In this document: one piece after another, positions 1 through 12,904 of the stretch
Layout of the letters: each line of letters starts with the position of its first letter
How positions within the stretch are numbered: position 1 is the first letter of the stretch
Translations under genes and position numbers: made by a program
The notes under the pieces: generated by a model
The model's input: only the letters and a program-made list of their open reading frames with translations
What the model was told of the DNA's origin: nothing
Database searches by the model: none
Source: Adiantum capillus-veneris
Taxonomy: Eukaryota; Streptophyta; Polypodiopsida; Polypodiales; Pteridaceae
Direction: 5' to 3'
Assembly: GCA_014529385.2 (NCBI GenBank)
Contig: CM043965.1
Location: 61,216,933 to 61,280,932, forward strand
DNA: 64,000 nucleotides

Positions 1-500
1 ATTTCGAGATCTAGTTGTGAATAAGATTGCAACTTTGAGAAGATCTGTGCTTAGTTGCGGCACTGATTATGTCTCTAGGAGTGGTATTTTCACAAGTATG
101 AACTAGCTAATACAGAGTCACTCCATAGGAATTGAGGATCATAGTTTGAACTTATTATAGTTGTACTTTCACAAAAAGAAGTCCGCAAATTGCCACAAGG
201 TAGTGAACAAGTTCAACTTCCCAAGTTGATTCCAATCACTATGAGACACGATAGACTGTGTTGGTTATCGTTGACTGCTCGTTTGAGCAGCTATTATATA
301 GAGTCCGACCAAGGGGTTTGACATTACGGATTTTTACCAAAGGGTTTGGATCTCACAGCCAACACCCTAGGTTACCAATACAGTTTTATTTGTTTTTCAC
401 TGATCTTTCAATTAGTGTTACAAGGCAATTCAAGTGGGATATTTGTTCATGTGCATTTGAATACGAGTAAGTGAACACTATGTTCAACCTCAATGTACAT
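1..500. other. Unclassified flank left of element A
   Basis: No domain, long reading frame or repeat that I recognise is present. The stretch ends directly at the TG of the element A 5' LTR. A 70-codon frame at 258-470 has no recognisable similarity and is probably chance. Confidence 0.5.
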
Positions 501-1414
501 TGTTATCAGTAAGCTAACACAGATACCATTTTTCAGAGCTCTTATTGTAAAGACACTTATTATTTTTTATAAATCAAGAATATTGTAACTCCTATTTTTT
601 TGGATAAACCTTGTAATTGATGAGACGAGCCTACAAGCTTCCAGATTGTATCAACCTGTCATTACCTATCTTTAGTTAAAGCTCCCAAATTATTAGTTTT
701 GACCACCAAAAACCTATAAAAGCCAATTTTTGTAAGTTATTTGTAAGTTTTGGATAATGAAATACATAGCGTGAGCTAACGGTGCTCATTTTTCTCCTTC
801 TCGCGCTTCCTACTCCCTCCTCGATTGTCACATTACATTTGCGTTTGTTGCATTGCAACCACAGGTAAGAGCCCTACGCATTAACTTAAACACATCACAG
901 CATTTTTTAGCTTTTGACTTTGCCGATCCACGGCCTAATTTCATCATAAGTAGGAATTTACACTTAAGAATCAAAAACTAAGCATAGGCGGGGTATTGGG
1001 GCATCATTGCTAAGTATTTAGGTGCATTCTGGGTCGAGAACGACTAAGTCAAAAATCCATTGCTGTTAATAATCACGATTTTGGCACTTGACTTAAAGTG
1101 GGGTTTGAGACCATAAGCATGTGTGCTTAGGTCTTATAAACTTGTCCTAGAAGTTTTGTTACGTTTGGATATCATTTGATGATGTAACGGATGTGATTTG
1201 TTTGCCGATGAGCGATTGGCTTTTGGTGATTTTAGTCACTTGAGTGTAGCTTAAGTTAGATTCGAGTTGTTTGTTGTTTTCTGAGAGATTGACAACCTCT
1301 TGTAGCCTCTATGTACTAGTCGAGTCAGCTTCGTCCCATGGATTGACAATTTAATCGTGGTTCTCGTTAAAACTACAATAAGATAGGATAGTGAGGTTAG
1401 ACAACCGTCCCACA
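501..1414 (+). repeat. Element A 5' LTR
   Basis: This 914-bp repeat is matched by 17293-18213. It begins TGTTATC and ends CCCACA, directly followed by the primer binding site. It carries a TATA box in its upper half and, near 1065-1080, one half of the element's recurring palindrome (GTTAATAATCACGATT). Confidence 0.93.
715..722 (+). promoter_or_regulatory. TATA box of element A 5' LTR
   Basis: TATAAAAG lies about 215 bp into the LTR and is conserved in the 3' LTR at 17517-17524. The 3' copy has ten extra bases just upstream of it (a CCTTGGCTAAGG context) that the 5' copy lacks. The position fits the U3/R promoter of an LTR. Confidence 0.6.
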
Positions 1415-1416
1415 TT

Positions 1417-1440
1417 TGGCGCCACTGCCGAAGATCGAAG
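1417..1440 (+). other. Primer binding site of element A (tRNA-Asp-like)
   Basis: The sequence starts TGGCGCC two bases after the LTR and continues with GCCG and GATCGAA blocks. These match the complement of the plant tRNA-Asp 3' end, with a few substitutions. tRNA-Asp priming is known for Athila/Tat-type plant elements. Confidence 0.7.
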
Positions 1441-3356
1441 AGACCTAAACTAGGGAAAAGGATGAGCGTCTTGTGAAGTTATCCTTTAATTTCCTCTAGG
1501 ATCTCTTAGAGTCAAAAACTTTCTTTTAGAAATCGCATAGCCTAAGATTGTCGTCTTTTGCTGTGTAGAGGTAGCTTGGAGGTAAGTTGTACTTGTTGAG
1601 TGCCTTTAGGATTGTAGGATTGTAGAGCTAGATTAGGATTTTAAGAATGATTGATAGACGAGACAAGTCTTAAGATCAAAGCTCAGAAAACCATAAGAAA
1701 CAACAAAAGGAGTGTTTGTGGACACTTTCCACAGCCCCATTGCATGAGAACCTAGGAGTAGGATAAGTAGGATCCGAGGTGGATTTCAGAACATTGCTCT
1801 CTCCGAAAGAATCATTGTGAGTTGTATTTGAAGTTGCAGAATGTTAGGTCATGGCTAGAAATAGCACGAAAAGACTCTAAACCACTCAATCCAACTGGAG
1901 AGTAAGCTTAAAAGTTGTATGAACTGAGTGGGTAAGCTCAAGGACACTTTGAGGTAAAAATTTCAAGAGTTGGCCAAAACTCAGATTATTTGCTTTTCTT
2001 GACAATTTAGGCCAAATTAAGTTTTGACTTGATTCATAGGCTTAAAATAACTCATGAAATGACTGTCCATGGAGAAAGTGCAAAAAATGGTTCATTTCAA
2101 GCCTGAAGTAAATAATCTCGATTATTTATTTTCAGCTTGAATTTGACCAAGGTTGATACCAGTGACTCATTGCAAGTGTACAAACAACTTTCGTAAAGGC
2201 ACATTGGATCTGGATCACCAAACTGGCAAAAAACTGGGTAAAAACTAAATTTTGTATTGACTCTTGAAGACATGAGTATAAATTGGGAAAAAAATAGTCC
2301 AAACTTGATGATTCATAGGCTTGTATTGATGTGATAGACATGTGTACATGCTCAGTTGACCAAAAAGATGCAAAAATTTGTCAGAAGTAAATAATTGCGA
2401 TTATTTACATCTGCCCCATTTTTCAACTTTTTTGACCAAGTTAGCATACCACTAGTTTTACCATGTTGTAATAAGCCCACAAACCAAATTTGTTGAGACC
2501 AAATTTGCAAACTTAGTCTGCGGACAGAAAACTGATGACCATTTGATCAAAAAATTGTCCAAACTTGATGAAACTTGGCGAGAGACCTTCAGTAGAGGTG
2601 CTTAATAGATCTGTGTCAAGGTTGGGACAAAAACTTACAAAAAATTAGCTAGAGTAAATAATCACGATTATTTACATTTGCTCCTAAAATTGGCAATCTT
2701 GCATATTTTGAGCATACCACAAGGTCAAGCATATCAAGTAGACCCCACGAATCAATTTTGATAAAATTTGGATCACAAAAGTGAGACTTAAGCCAGATTC
2801 TTGAAATCAGAGTCTGCGGACACAAAACAATTGATAAACTTGAACAGATTTTGTCCAAACTTGTTGAAACTTGTCCAAGGATCTTAACAGGTTGTATATT
2901 TGGCAAACCAAGCCAAAAAGTATAAAAATCTGACAAAAGTAAATAATCGTTATTATTTACTACTGCTACAGAGAGCCACCATTTTTTACTTTTGAACTTG
3001 TACAATGTTAGACTAGCATAATACAAAGTCACCGGGCAATTTTGGGTTCAATCGGATCCAAATTGGTACATGTTGACTCAGTTTCCAGGTTGCAGATTAA
3101 TCCTTTGATTTTTGAAAATCTCAACTGCTGACTAAATTAGCTCGATTTGAAGTGATACATATATACCAACCACAATAGTTAGCAAAAATTATACCTTCTT
3201 TGTGAAAGAATAGCTAACTTGATCAAATTTGTACAGGATTCTGGTTACAGATGAGGAATCGATAGCTTGACAGAAGGTGCAATCCAGTCAAGTGGAAGAA
3301 ATTGACAACAAGTCACTCCAAAGGTAAGTACTCTATCCAGGGATTCACAAGTCTTT
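1441..3356 (+). other. Leader of element A, with palindrome-cored tandem repeats
   Basis: This 1.9-kb untranslated leader has no convincing reading frame. Its second half (about 2100-3000) is built of roughly 280-bp diverged tandem units, each carrying a 22-bp near-palindrome (half-site GTAAATAATCG). Cores lie at 2108-2129, 2387-2408, 2654-2675 and 2939-2960. Between cores, blocks such as AGTCTGCGGACA and TTGTCCAAACTTG recur. Confidence 0.75.
2108..2960. repeat. Four-copy array of a palindrome-cored ~280-bp repeat (5' array)
   Basis: Core starts are 279, 267 and 285 bp apart. The ideal core is GTAAATAATCG followed by its own reverse complement. The copies differ mostly in the central two or three bases, so the arms are better conserved than the intervening DNA. 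The same core recurs three times upstream of ORF3 (12905-13503). Confidence 0.85.
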
Positions 3357-6284
3357 ATGAACCTTAGATCTGGTCGTGTACTAGGAAATCATGGCATATT
3401 TGGAGAAACCTCCAGTAGAGTATCCATCGAAGAAAGCATGAATCAAGGCAATTCCTTGCACACTATCCTTGAAGAAGTCTCAGACACTTTTTCTGATTCG
3501 ACATCAGAAATGTCTTCTTATTCGACTCACTCAGAAACCGGAACGACAATGCACTATAAGCATATACTCTCTTTTTATAAGACTAATTTCCATGGAGCTC
3601 AGGTTTACCTGGATCCTAATGAAGAGTATACTATTCGCATTAATGACCATAGTATTGAGTTCGAAGAGGAAATTAGGGCAAATAAACAAGGAAAAATATA
3701 CATAAATCGAAACGAAACTCAGTATGTACAAGTCAAAATCCCTGACGTAATAGACAAATGGGGATTATAAGTAAATACCATAATTCCAGATATGGCCGCA
3801 AAAGAAGGACCACCAACCTTAGAATTCGAGGGATACGATCAAGTTGATTTGAAGCCTTTCAAAACGACTTAATATTGATAATCCTAGGATCGGAGTCTAT
3901 TGTTGGGAGGATAGAAATGTAAAAGATCTTCTATGGACTTTGGATGCCAAATCAGGACAGCTAACGCCCATGAAGATCATCTATATCTTCAAGATCAAAG
4001 AAAAGGGGCCAACAGATCTACCAACCTACCTATTTAGGGATTGTTATAACAACTTTGTTATGATGACTCCTAAGGAGGTGGAACAAACCAAATATCAAGG
4101 ATATTCAATAAGGGATTGGATCTTGGGCCAAGGACCAAAAACTATTCCAAGAGTTGAACATTGTGAGAGATCTTCTGAGAGTAATGTTAAGAAACCAGAA
4201 ACCACCTCATCACGTAGAAAATCGGGTGACACTAAGGCCAGTCGAGGGCTACATGAGTCACTATTTCCGACAGACTGGTTTGAAGGACCTGGAACGTGCC
4301 AGAAGACCGGGAGTTGAACCAAATAGACGTGTCAGACCAGCTGATTTTCAAAAATGGGTCAGAAAATACAGTGGATCTGGGAATCCATATGACCACTTAG
4401 CAAGCTTTAAGCAAGTGCTAAGAGCAGAACGCATATTCAATTTCCATACTCAATTCGAGGGGTTTGGAATGACATTAGAAGGAAAAGCATTGACATGGTT
4501 CCAAAACATTCCACCAAGGTCAATTATGGACTTGAACACATTAGCTAAAGGATTTGTAGCTGCTTGTTCCAAAACGGGGATCAAACACAATATTGTAGCT
4601 CAAATCTACAGTTTTAAACAGAAACAAGGTGAGTCTGTTAGGGATTGTGCAACTCGTATAAAACAATACATTGCCAGATGCCCAGAGCTAAAGATACCTA
4701 CAAAAGAATGACTAGTATCATTGTTTCTAGAGGGACTGCTAAACAAAGAACTTCATGCTATACTGTATAGAAACAAGCATACAACCCTAGAAGCGTGTGT
4801 GTCAGATGCTATTGACTTAGGAGACAATTGTGATATTTTCAACGAAGAAGATGTTCCTAAGGATAACCAAAGTGAGAAAACAGCATCCACTAAAGCAGCA
4901 CAAGTAGAAATGGCTGCTGCAACACCACTTTCAGCCATAGAAGACATGCTTAAAAGGATGAATGACATGATGAATAACATGCAAAAAGCACCTATGAGGG
5001 GACCAGGGTAAGGGATACCTCAACAGGGCCAACCAATTAGATCGCAGAAATGGTGTGCAATTGAAGGAAAATGGACCAACCATGAAACCAATGAGTGCTA
5101 CTACCGACCAAAGTATGATGGGAATGTTTAGTACGTACCCATGAGGCCACAAGGATAGCCCATGTACAGATACCAGCCTAACATGGCACTAGCTCAAAGA
5201 CCACCGATGGTATGGAATGAGCTCAATCTGTGTTGGGTCAACAACCTCCGTATCCAGGACATAATGCAGTGTATGTAAAGTACATGCATTCAGAAGGAGT
5301 CATAGATGAACAAGAACTAGTGCCTATTACACCCTATGCTGAGCCTAGTCCATGTACAATAATGGTAGAAGGAGATTGGTATAATTCACATCCACCATCA
5401 ATGGAAGAACCTGTGACTTATACTCCACCAGAGCTTGCACCAATGTATTATGTAGCTAATGAAGGTGTTAGACCTCCTATGGTAAGACCCATGATTAAGC
5501 CAAGAACGGGAAACTGTCACAATTGTGGTGCAAATGATCATTGGAAAAACGAATGCCCAGAGCCTGACAAAAACCTCAAGCCAGTAGAAGCTTATTGCAT
5601 ACAACATTGCAAAAAAGGAGGACACTTCCCAGAAGATTGTGAAAAAAATCCTTTAAACAAGGGGAAAACAGTAGTAAATGTAGTCCAAATGATACCTAGT
5701 AGCTCATCTGAGAGTGAATTGATTGTTCCAATCAAGATAATCACTAGAGCTCAGGCTAAGGAAAAGAAACATAACTCCTCTGATGATTCAGACAACACAA
5801 AATTTGCCTCTCAAAAGACCAAAAGAAGCAGAAGCAAAAGGTATGAGATGAGAAAACAGAAACAATGAGCTGAAATCAAGGAGAAAGCAAAAAAGCTATT
5901 CCATGAAAAGATGAAAGAACCTGGAAGTGAAATCAAAGAAACAACCGTGAAATCTGGAGGATCGATTTTGGTTGATAAAATTTTGACCCTATTAATGCAT
6001 CCTTGGAAGCCTACCAAGCAGGACTTAAAGCAGGCCAAAACATGGAAAATTAATGGAAAAACAATCCTTATCCAAACATGGAAGCGGCTAAGCTTGAAGT
6101 TTATCAAAATTGGGTAAGAATCACGCAAGAGATGCTGGAAAAACAAAAACCCAAGCTCGAAAGTATGGAAAAACCTGAGGAGCTTGTGTTCAGAGACAAT
6201 CAAGAAAAATCCAAAGTGGTAGTAGAACCCCACTTTGCACCAAAAGAGCCAGAACTTATAGTGCCGGACAGCGAAGATGCGTGA
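3357..6284 (+). pseudogene. gag: Element A gag, broken
   Basis: Gag is the structural protein that packages retrotransposon RNA. The frame opens with a Met at 3357 (MNLRSGRVL). It is then broken by frameshifts near 3770-3940 and 4150, stops at 4709 and 5009, and another shift before 5230. The capsid-like part at 4300-4710 contains the typical LTWFQNIP-like segment and a helical region. Two CCHC zinc knuckles follow at about 5515-5640: CHNC...H...C with normal spacing, and CIQHC...H...C with one extra residue between the first two cysteines. A lysine- and acid-rich tail runs to 6284. Several stops sit where a single C-to-T or G-to-A change would remove a CAA, CAG, CGA or TGG codon. The start and outer limits are approximate because frames change. 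Confidence 0.85.
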
Positions 6285-6470
6285 AACGGGATTCCATTTG
6301 TAGAGGAAGACTGGCCAGGACACTTATGGGAAAAAGTTCAAGAGATCAATGATGGGAGCCTAACTCTAAAGTCAGCTCCTATAGAGGAAGTTTGGTTAAA
6401 CAACCTACCTCCTGATATGGACATGGATGTACAATCCTTGTATGGGGTTTGCGGATCTTAAGCTTCAGGA

Positions 6471-7643
6471 ATGTCTAAACCATTGACCTTGAAAACATTA
6501 CCCTCTTACTTGGGAGATAACAAAGATGAAGTCATATTGTGTAAGACTACTCAAGTAAAAAGAGCAAAACAGACCCTAGAAGTAGATAATATTCATTCAA
6601 TCATGTCTATACCCATCCAATGCACTCTTACTTTGGGAGAACTGTTAAAAATCAAACCATATTTATGGAATGTCCTACAGAAAACCCTAGAGAAGGTGGG
6701 AATAATGGGGCTCAGAGTAAAAAATTTGAAAAGATTGAAACACAAAATGGATAACAAGGAGATTCGATATGTTCCAATGAACAAAGATGGAGAATATTAC
6801 GAAGGGAAATAAGGAAACATCACCCTTCCAATGAAATATAATGACATTGAAACCATGGCAATACTGGAGAGCGGGGCAGGCATAGCCATAGCCACAAAAG
6901 CAATATGGAAATACCATCCATTAGACAAACTCGAATGAAATTGGAATTGGTTGATGGACACATCGAAAGACCCTTAGGACTGCTAGAAAAAGTGATAGTT
7001 AATTCATGCGGGGTTGAATATCAACACACTTTTTCCATAGTAGACTTTGGGAAGAAACTCAATTACGAAATCATATTGGGAAGACCTTTCATGCAACAGG
7101 TACAGCTTATCCAAGATTGGGAAAACAACTATCTGTACTTGAAGCAAGTGGGATCTATAACAAGGGTTAATCTAAAAGATCACACTTATAGAGATGTCAT
7201 GAAAACGCCCATACAAGAGTTTGATTCAACCTCTTCGTTTGAAACTAAGCTTCCCTCTTGATTAAACAGACACTCCTATTTGGATGTGCAGAGCTTCAGA
7301 AAACGGAAGCTTAAAAAGAGAAGAATGTATCTTCGAAAGGGATTGCACAGACGAAGCCTATGTACCTGAACCCTTTCTTGAACATTTGTTTGAGCCATTT
7401 GAGTGGACTCAAATTTTAGTGACAATGGATGTATGTGTGAATACGTCTCTGTCTTCTAAATTTTGCAATGAGGATGGCTACGATATAATTCCCATCCAAA
7501 TGATTTCAACCCTCCACATTGAAGATAAAATTGAGGAACCCAAGGACTTTATGAAAGCTCAACAAGTCTTTTCAGACCTCTACTACGATGCAACAGATGA
7601 GTTAAAAGAACACTCAACCACCTCAGAAGATTCGGGGTCATAA
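6471..7643 (+). pseudogene. Element A protease region, broken
   Basis: This is the aspartic protease (retropepsin) segment that would process the polyprotein. Around 6840-6900 the frame reads ETMAILESGAG, where retropepsins normally have an Asp before the Ser/Thr-Gly-Ala triad; here it is Glu, so the catalytic residue appears lost. The downstream flap/C-terminal part at 6905-7261 is well preserved and contains IILGRPF, the usual retropepsin ILGRPF motif. At least two frame changes and a stop at 7259 separate the parts. The stretch 7284-7643 is an acidic linker toward RT without a recognised domain. Confidence 0.7.
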
Positions 7644-7652
7644 AAAGAACAT

Positions 7653-9201
7653 GTGAGAGCTAAGCTGCTCTTGAAAGGAGGGGAGGAAACGTTTTTTGAC
7701 TTTCCTAACCAGAAATTGAGAAGACAAAAATGGTATAGACAAAAAAGAGACACCAAAGACGTCAAAACAAGACCTATGCCATCCGTCTCCAATAGAACAC
7801 AGTTCCTGATGCAGATAGATGCACATGATTGTGTCAAGGACAAAATCACTGCCAGATATCCTTCAAATGAAAATCCAAAAATGTCAAAAACATTGAGAAA
7901 AACAAGGAAGGATACTCAAGCAAAGCCAAACAAACAGGACAAGGAGCCAACCATGACACGAGTTGAGCGGAAAAAGAAATATCAAGAGTTGAAAAAAGCT
8001 CTAAAGGAGATATATACAACCAAAATAGAAAGCACAAAAGAGGATGGTAAAGATGTAACACGTGTTCCATCCTATTACAAAAAATATACTCTCCAAGATA
8101 GATAAATCATAGTAGAACAACCTGTTAGAGAACTACGAAAACAAGGTGAGTCCTACAAAGGACCTGAAAACGCGAAAAAGATAGATTTGGCTGAACCAGA
8201 AGAAGAACCTAGGCCTGCGTACATTGCAATTGACCTAACAGAAGAAGAAGAAGAGCTTTTACTAAGCTTACTAAAAGAATACCAAGATATCTTCGCTTGG
8301 TCTTACAAGGATCTCAAGGGTGTTGATCCAAAAATCTGTCAACATACCATACCCGTGAGAGATGATGCGAAACCAAGTAGACAAAGGCTATACACATACA
8401 ATGAAACATTTTCCAGGAGATCAAAGAAGAGATTGAGAAACTAAAGGAAGGCGAATTCATTTATGAAATTGAACATACATATTGGGTGTCTCCAATTGTG
8501 GTAGTACCCAAGAAGAATGAAAAATTACGAGTGTGTGTCAACCTCAAGAAAGTGAATGCAGCTACCATTAGAGACAAATTTCCTCTTCCAATCACTGAGC
8601 ATGTGTTAGAATGAGTTGCAGAGAAAGAAGCTTACAGTTTCTTAGATGGATTTTTGAGATACAATCAACTTTTGGTTGACCCGAAAGATCAGCATAAAAC
8701 TACTTTTGCAACGGAATGGGGTATTTTTGTCTATCGGGTTATGCCCTTTGGGTTAACTAATGCTCCTGCCACATTTCAAAGATTGATGAGTCATGCTTTT
8801 AAAGAATATCTAAGGAAATTCTTGGAAGTATATATTATGATCTATGCGTACATTCATCAATCCACACTGATCATTTTGAACACCTCAAAAAGGAATTCGC
8901 AAAATGTAGACTTTATAGAAATCCTAAGAAGTGCACATTTATGGATAGACAAGAAAAAATTCTTAGATATATAGTGTCTAAAAATGGCATAGCTACTGAT
9001 ATGGATAAAATTCATGTTATTGTTGATTTGCCTAGACCAACAACAGTCAAGGGGGTTCAAGTCTTCATGGGACATTGTAAATATTACAGACGGTTCATTT
9101 ACATGTACGCTATAATTGCAAAACCCATGTATAGCTTGATTACACACTTTGAATGGATTGATGAGTGTGAAGAATCCTTCATAAAGCGGGGTGTATACTA
9201 G
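7653..9201 (+). pseudogene. Element A reverse transcriptase, inactivated in the catalytic box
   Basis: RT copies the element RNA into DNA. A basic linker (7653-8105) leads into RT. Recognisable blocks are the N-terminal HTIPVRDDAKPSRQR (near 8340), the SPIVVVPKKN region (near 8490), FLDG near 8640, and MPFGLTNAPATF (about 8740-8775). The catalytic YxDD box at about 8828-8845 is destroyed: a small frame change there leaves only one Asp codon in the other frame, after which the normal RT thumb continues out of frame to 8975. A TGA at about 8612 looks like a mutated Trp codon. The 8941-9201 part carries the connection segment (VFMGHCKYYRRFI). No functional enzyme can be made. Confidence 0.88.
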
Positions 9202-9203
9202 CT

Positions 9204-9540
9204 CAACCAGAAGATGGGAAAATTGATTTTCCTATTTCTTATGCTATCCGACAGTTGAACATGGCAGAAAAGAATTATACCAACACTGAAAGGGAAGGAT
9301 TAGGAATGATTTATGCCGTAAAATAGTATAAAAATTATCTATTAGCAAACAAATTTGTGTTCTTTGTGGACCACCTAGCCTTATTGTACTTGGTCAACAA
9401 GCCATGCAGCACAGGAAGAATAGTGAGATGGTTCATCATTCTTCTGGAATTTGATTTCATTGTAGTTGTAAAAAAGGGCACTACTCATCAAAGAGCAGAT
9501 CATTTGTCTAGGATTGTTTCAGGAGAACCTCCTAAAAGAG
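9204..9540 (+). pseudogene. Element A Ty3-type RNase H, broken
   Basis: This removes RNA from the RNA-DNA hybrid. The segment reads on from RT with AEKNYTNTEREGLGMIYAVK, then an in-frame TAG at about 9325. It continues with the FFVDHLALLYLVNKP block, the WFIILLEFDF block and the terminal THQRADHLSRI. The usual RTDH is FVDH here, so the third catalytic Asp is still present. I see no second (archaeal-type) RNase H in this element, unlike element C. Confidence 0.75.
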
Positions 9541-9986
9541 TGGATGATGATCTACCAAATGCATATCTGTTCTCCGTGGAAATGATACCTCGATGGTTGG
9601 AAAATATGGTATCATTGATGACCATAGCTCAAGTGGATTCGCAAATACCACTTCCTATTACAATTGGATTAATTGAGCAATCAGCTATGTATCAATTACT
9701 AGTTGGTAGGCTATACAAAAGAAACCGGGATGGAATATTTCTCTTATGCATTAATCCTGAAGAGAAAAACCAATACCTAAGTTAAGCACATATTACCATA
9801 GTGGGACTTCACTTTGCGGAAGACCAAACTATGCAAAGGATCTTGAGACTTGGAGTATTTTGGCTAACTATGAGGAGTGATGTTCGTTCTTTTGTAAAGG
9901 ACTGTCCTCAATGTCAAAAACAAACACCCATACCTCATGTAACATTGTTTCAAATGTCACATGTTCCTAAGTGGAGTAACTATTAG
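9541..9986 (+). pseudogene. Additional H2C2 zinc-binding module upstream of integrase (element A)
   Basis: This segment repeats the architecture of the integrase N-terminal zinc domain, but the normal copy follows it at 10022-10330. It has GRLYKR at about 9705, then a TAA at 9783, then an AH-IVGLHF block, FWLTMRSDV and DCPQCQ (about 9900-9915), i.e. His, His, Cys, Cys in the usual order. It occupies the place between RNase H and integrase where Tat-type elements usually carry a second RNase H. It is read in frame with 9357-9785. I know no described family with two such modules in a row, although that would have to be checked by search. Confidence 0.6.
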
Positions 9987-10021
9987 TTACTTACTTATCG
10001 AGCCGAACATTTCCTGAGGAT

Positions 10022-11132
10022 ATGAGTAAACGCCGTCAAAGAGCAATTGAAACTAAAGCAAGAGACTATGCTCTTATTGGAAACCAATTGTATCGGAGAG
10101 GTAAGGATCAACATTTGCGTCTTTGTGCAAATGAAGACGAATATTTTCCGATTATAGAACAAGCACGTGCTGGATTAGCTGGAGGTCACTTTTCTAGTGA
10201 GACTCGCAAGAGCAATCTTGATGGCAGGCATATGGTGGCCAACACTTTTTACAAATGACAAAGAATATGTTCAAAGATGTGATGCTTGTCAACGAGCAAA
10301 AATGCCAACACGAGTAGATAGCATGTCCTTAAGACCAATGATGGGAGCTAGAGCTTTCACAAAATGGAGTATAGACTTTGTTGGGCCAATATAGTCACCT
10401 GCTTATAGAACCCAAGCTCAATATATTCTTGTAGCTACGGATTATTTGACTATGTGGGCCGAGGCTAAAGCAACTCAAAAGAATGATGCCATAACCAATG
10501 CCGCATTCTTACATGAGTATGTGTTCACAAGATATGGACTGCCAATAGAAATTGTCAGTGATAGGGGAACTCATTTCCTCAATGAGGTAATCAAGTATCT
10601 GCTTAATGAATTTATGGTTATCCATAACAAGTCAACTCTCTATCACCCACAATCAAATAGACAAGCTGAGCATACGAATAAGATTCTTAGCTCGGTATTG
10701 ACTAAAGTGGTTAGTTTAGGAAGAACAGACTGGGAAATGAATCTCCATGCTGCTCTATGGGCTTATCGAGTTTCATTCAAAACAGCTTTAAATGCTACAG
10801 CCTTTAACCTTTTTTATGGTCTTGATGCCATACTGCGAATAGAATTTCTATTGCCGACACTAAGGGTAGCAAAGAATCTTGAGTGGATTGGACATGAATT
10901 GTCAGAAAGACTTGAAGACTTAGAGAAGCTAGATGAGCAAAGGCTAACAGTTGTAGCTCACATCTATGCACAAAAGCGGAAACAAAAACAGTTTTTTGAT
11001 TCCCATCTAATTACAAAAATCTTCAAGAAAGAGGAATTAGTTTTAGTCTATTCCCTCTGTTACCATCTTCGTAAACTGCAAAACCAATCAAGCAATGGAG
11101 AGTTAAGCCTCAGAAACCTCACACCATTCTAA
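10022..11132 (+). pseudogene. Element A integrase, broken
   Basis: Integrase inserts the cDNA into the genome. The canonical N-terminal zinc module lies at 10022-10330 (QLYRRGKD, AGGHF, then, after a frame change near 10200, CDACQ); its first His appears to be Arg (QARAGLAGGHF). The catalytic core keeps all three acidic residues: Asp in WSIDFVGP (codon 10374-10376), Asp in VSDRGTHF (about 10560) and Glu in QAEHTNK (about 10669), with 35 residues between the last two. A TAG at about 10392 and the frame change near 10200 inactivate it. The C-terminal part (LWAYRVSFKTA, LFYGLDA) runs to 11132, and no chromodomain is seen. Confidence 0.88.
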
Positions 11133-12904
11133 CAAAGACAAACCCAGATATCAATGGCGAGGAAAATCTCGACAACAGCCATTATTGGTACCAAAAGCTC
11201 AGGAAATCAGCGTGCTCAAGCATCCTGATGGTACAATCAAGAAAAGAGCACACAATTTACAAGATTTGCTCTTTGGAAGACAGTAGCATCAAGCCTCGAC
11301 ATCAGAAACCCTTGAGTTAATTACTCAAGACCCAACTCTTGCACAACATAATGGTTTGAACTGCATTGATCTTCAAAGCATGGTAGGGCCAACCACGGCT
11401 ATGCATAGACACGATTGTTCAACCCATGCACACAGTCATCCCGGAGTACACCATCTAGGGGTGGAAGAGTACTAAGTAATTAAGGGCAATGTTTGAAGAG
11501 GAAGGAAAAAAGTTTGATGTTAACGCGTGATTTTTGACAAAATTACCTAATAATGCCCGTATATATCATCAACATGGAAAATTTAACTGATAATATCTCC
11601 CCGATGAGTGTAAATAGTGTATATACTGTCAAAAAATCATCAAAATATAGTCCTTTTTTGTTATTTTTTATCATTTTTCTTGATATTGAAACTTAAAAAT
11701 GGAGAAATCCAACAAAGAACAATAAATTTGTGTTTTGCAATGGATTTTCTTAATTATTGGATTTTCACTTTGCTTTTTTAGCGTATTTTGTTATTCTCTT
11801 TGATTTTTTCAATAAACATGTCAAAAATTAATAATAAATAGCAACAGGATTCAGATGGAAAAATTGAAGACACGGTGGTGATAAAAAAGACAAGGCGGAC
11901 AAGCACAAAAAATTTCAATCAAATCGGCAGATGGAAGCAGGAAGCCTAAATTAGGTGGCAAGACCTACTTTTGCAGAACTCTTGCAGAATGAGCTACAGG
12001 AATCCGATTGGGAAAATTTTTGAGTCTAACATAGATTTCACGACATAGTAGGACCAACAAGGGAATCTGGGAAAAAGTGGTTCGGGAAGTCCGAGTATAG
12101 ATATCCAAGGTAGGCTAAAATCACCTCATTTCCACTTGTTGCCTTTGGAGAGAGAGCATTTCGACTTCTTCGCGCGTACTTTTCGGAGTCTACAATTGTC
12201 CGTTTTCAGTGCCGTCTCACACAAGACATGAGGGTAATTTCTTAAATTACTTATCAATGATCCATTTTGTACGGCCGATAGCTACTCTAAACCCCTAGAA
12301 AAAAACCCTAGAATCCGAGCAGTTGCACGAAGACCTACGACCAAAAATCGACCATAGCGGCCTTCAGCTCAACCAAATCGGATGAGATTTGAACTGTAGC
12401 ATGCCCCAACATATTAGAACACTTCTATATCAAAAGTTGACCATTCGGCAAAGGTCGAGGGGGTACCAAGTAGAAAAGTTAGGTTTTTGGCAGATGCCAG
12501 AATTGGGTTCTCACTCCACAGACAGCTTACCTACGAGGTCTATACACAATGTATATGACTGGTTTTGTGAAATCAATCAAGCAAAGCCCTCATAAAGTTA
12601 AAAAATGGCTCGAAGGCTACAAAGCATCAAATTCGATATACGAGGTCAGACTGACTCCAAATGGGCGAAAATTGGATGAGTTGCTTCATGACTATGTTGC
12701 AGACAAGTCCATGGCCTTAAAAGTGACTAACCAACTCAACAGGGAGTGTAGTCACAAAAATCAGAGAAGATTTCAGAGTCGACAAAGCACAAAGTGATGT
12801 CGGCAAGACCAAACTCTATCAAATTCAATTTAGGACTTGTTTTAGGTGTATAGAATGTGTTTCGGTCAAAAATTTAAGTTTTGCAAGACAAATGTGACTG
12901 CTCT
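11133..12904. other. Spacer between integrase and the 3' repeat array of element A
   Basis: This 1.8-kb stretch is AT-rich in its first half (11500-11850) and holds no recognised domain. Short frames at 12389-12797 have no similarity that I recognise. It may contain the leader or promoter for ORF3, but nothing in the sequence proves that. Confidence 0.5.

Noticed and set aside
3531-3731. Minus-strand frames inside element A, and similar frames opposite pol of element C
   Set aside because: They are shadows of the gag and pol reading frames.
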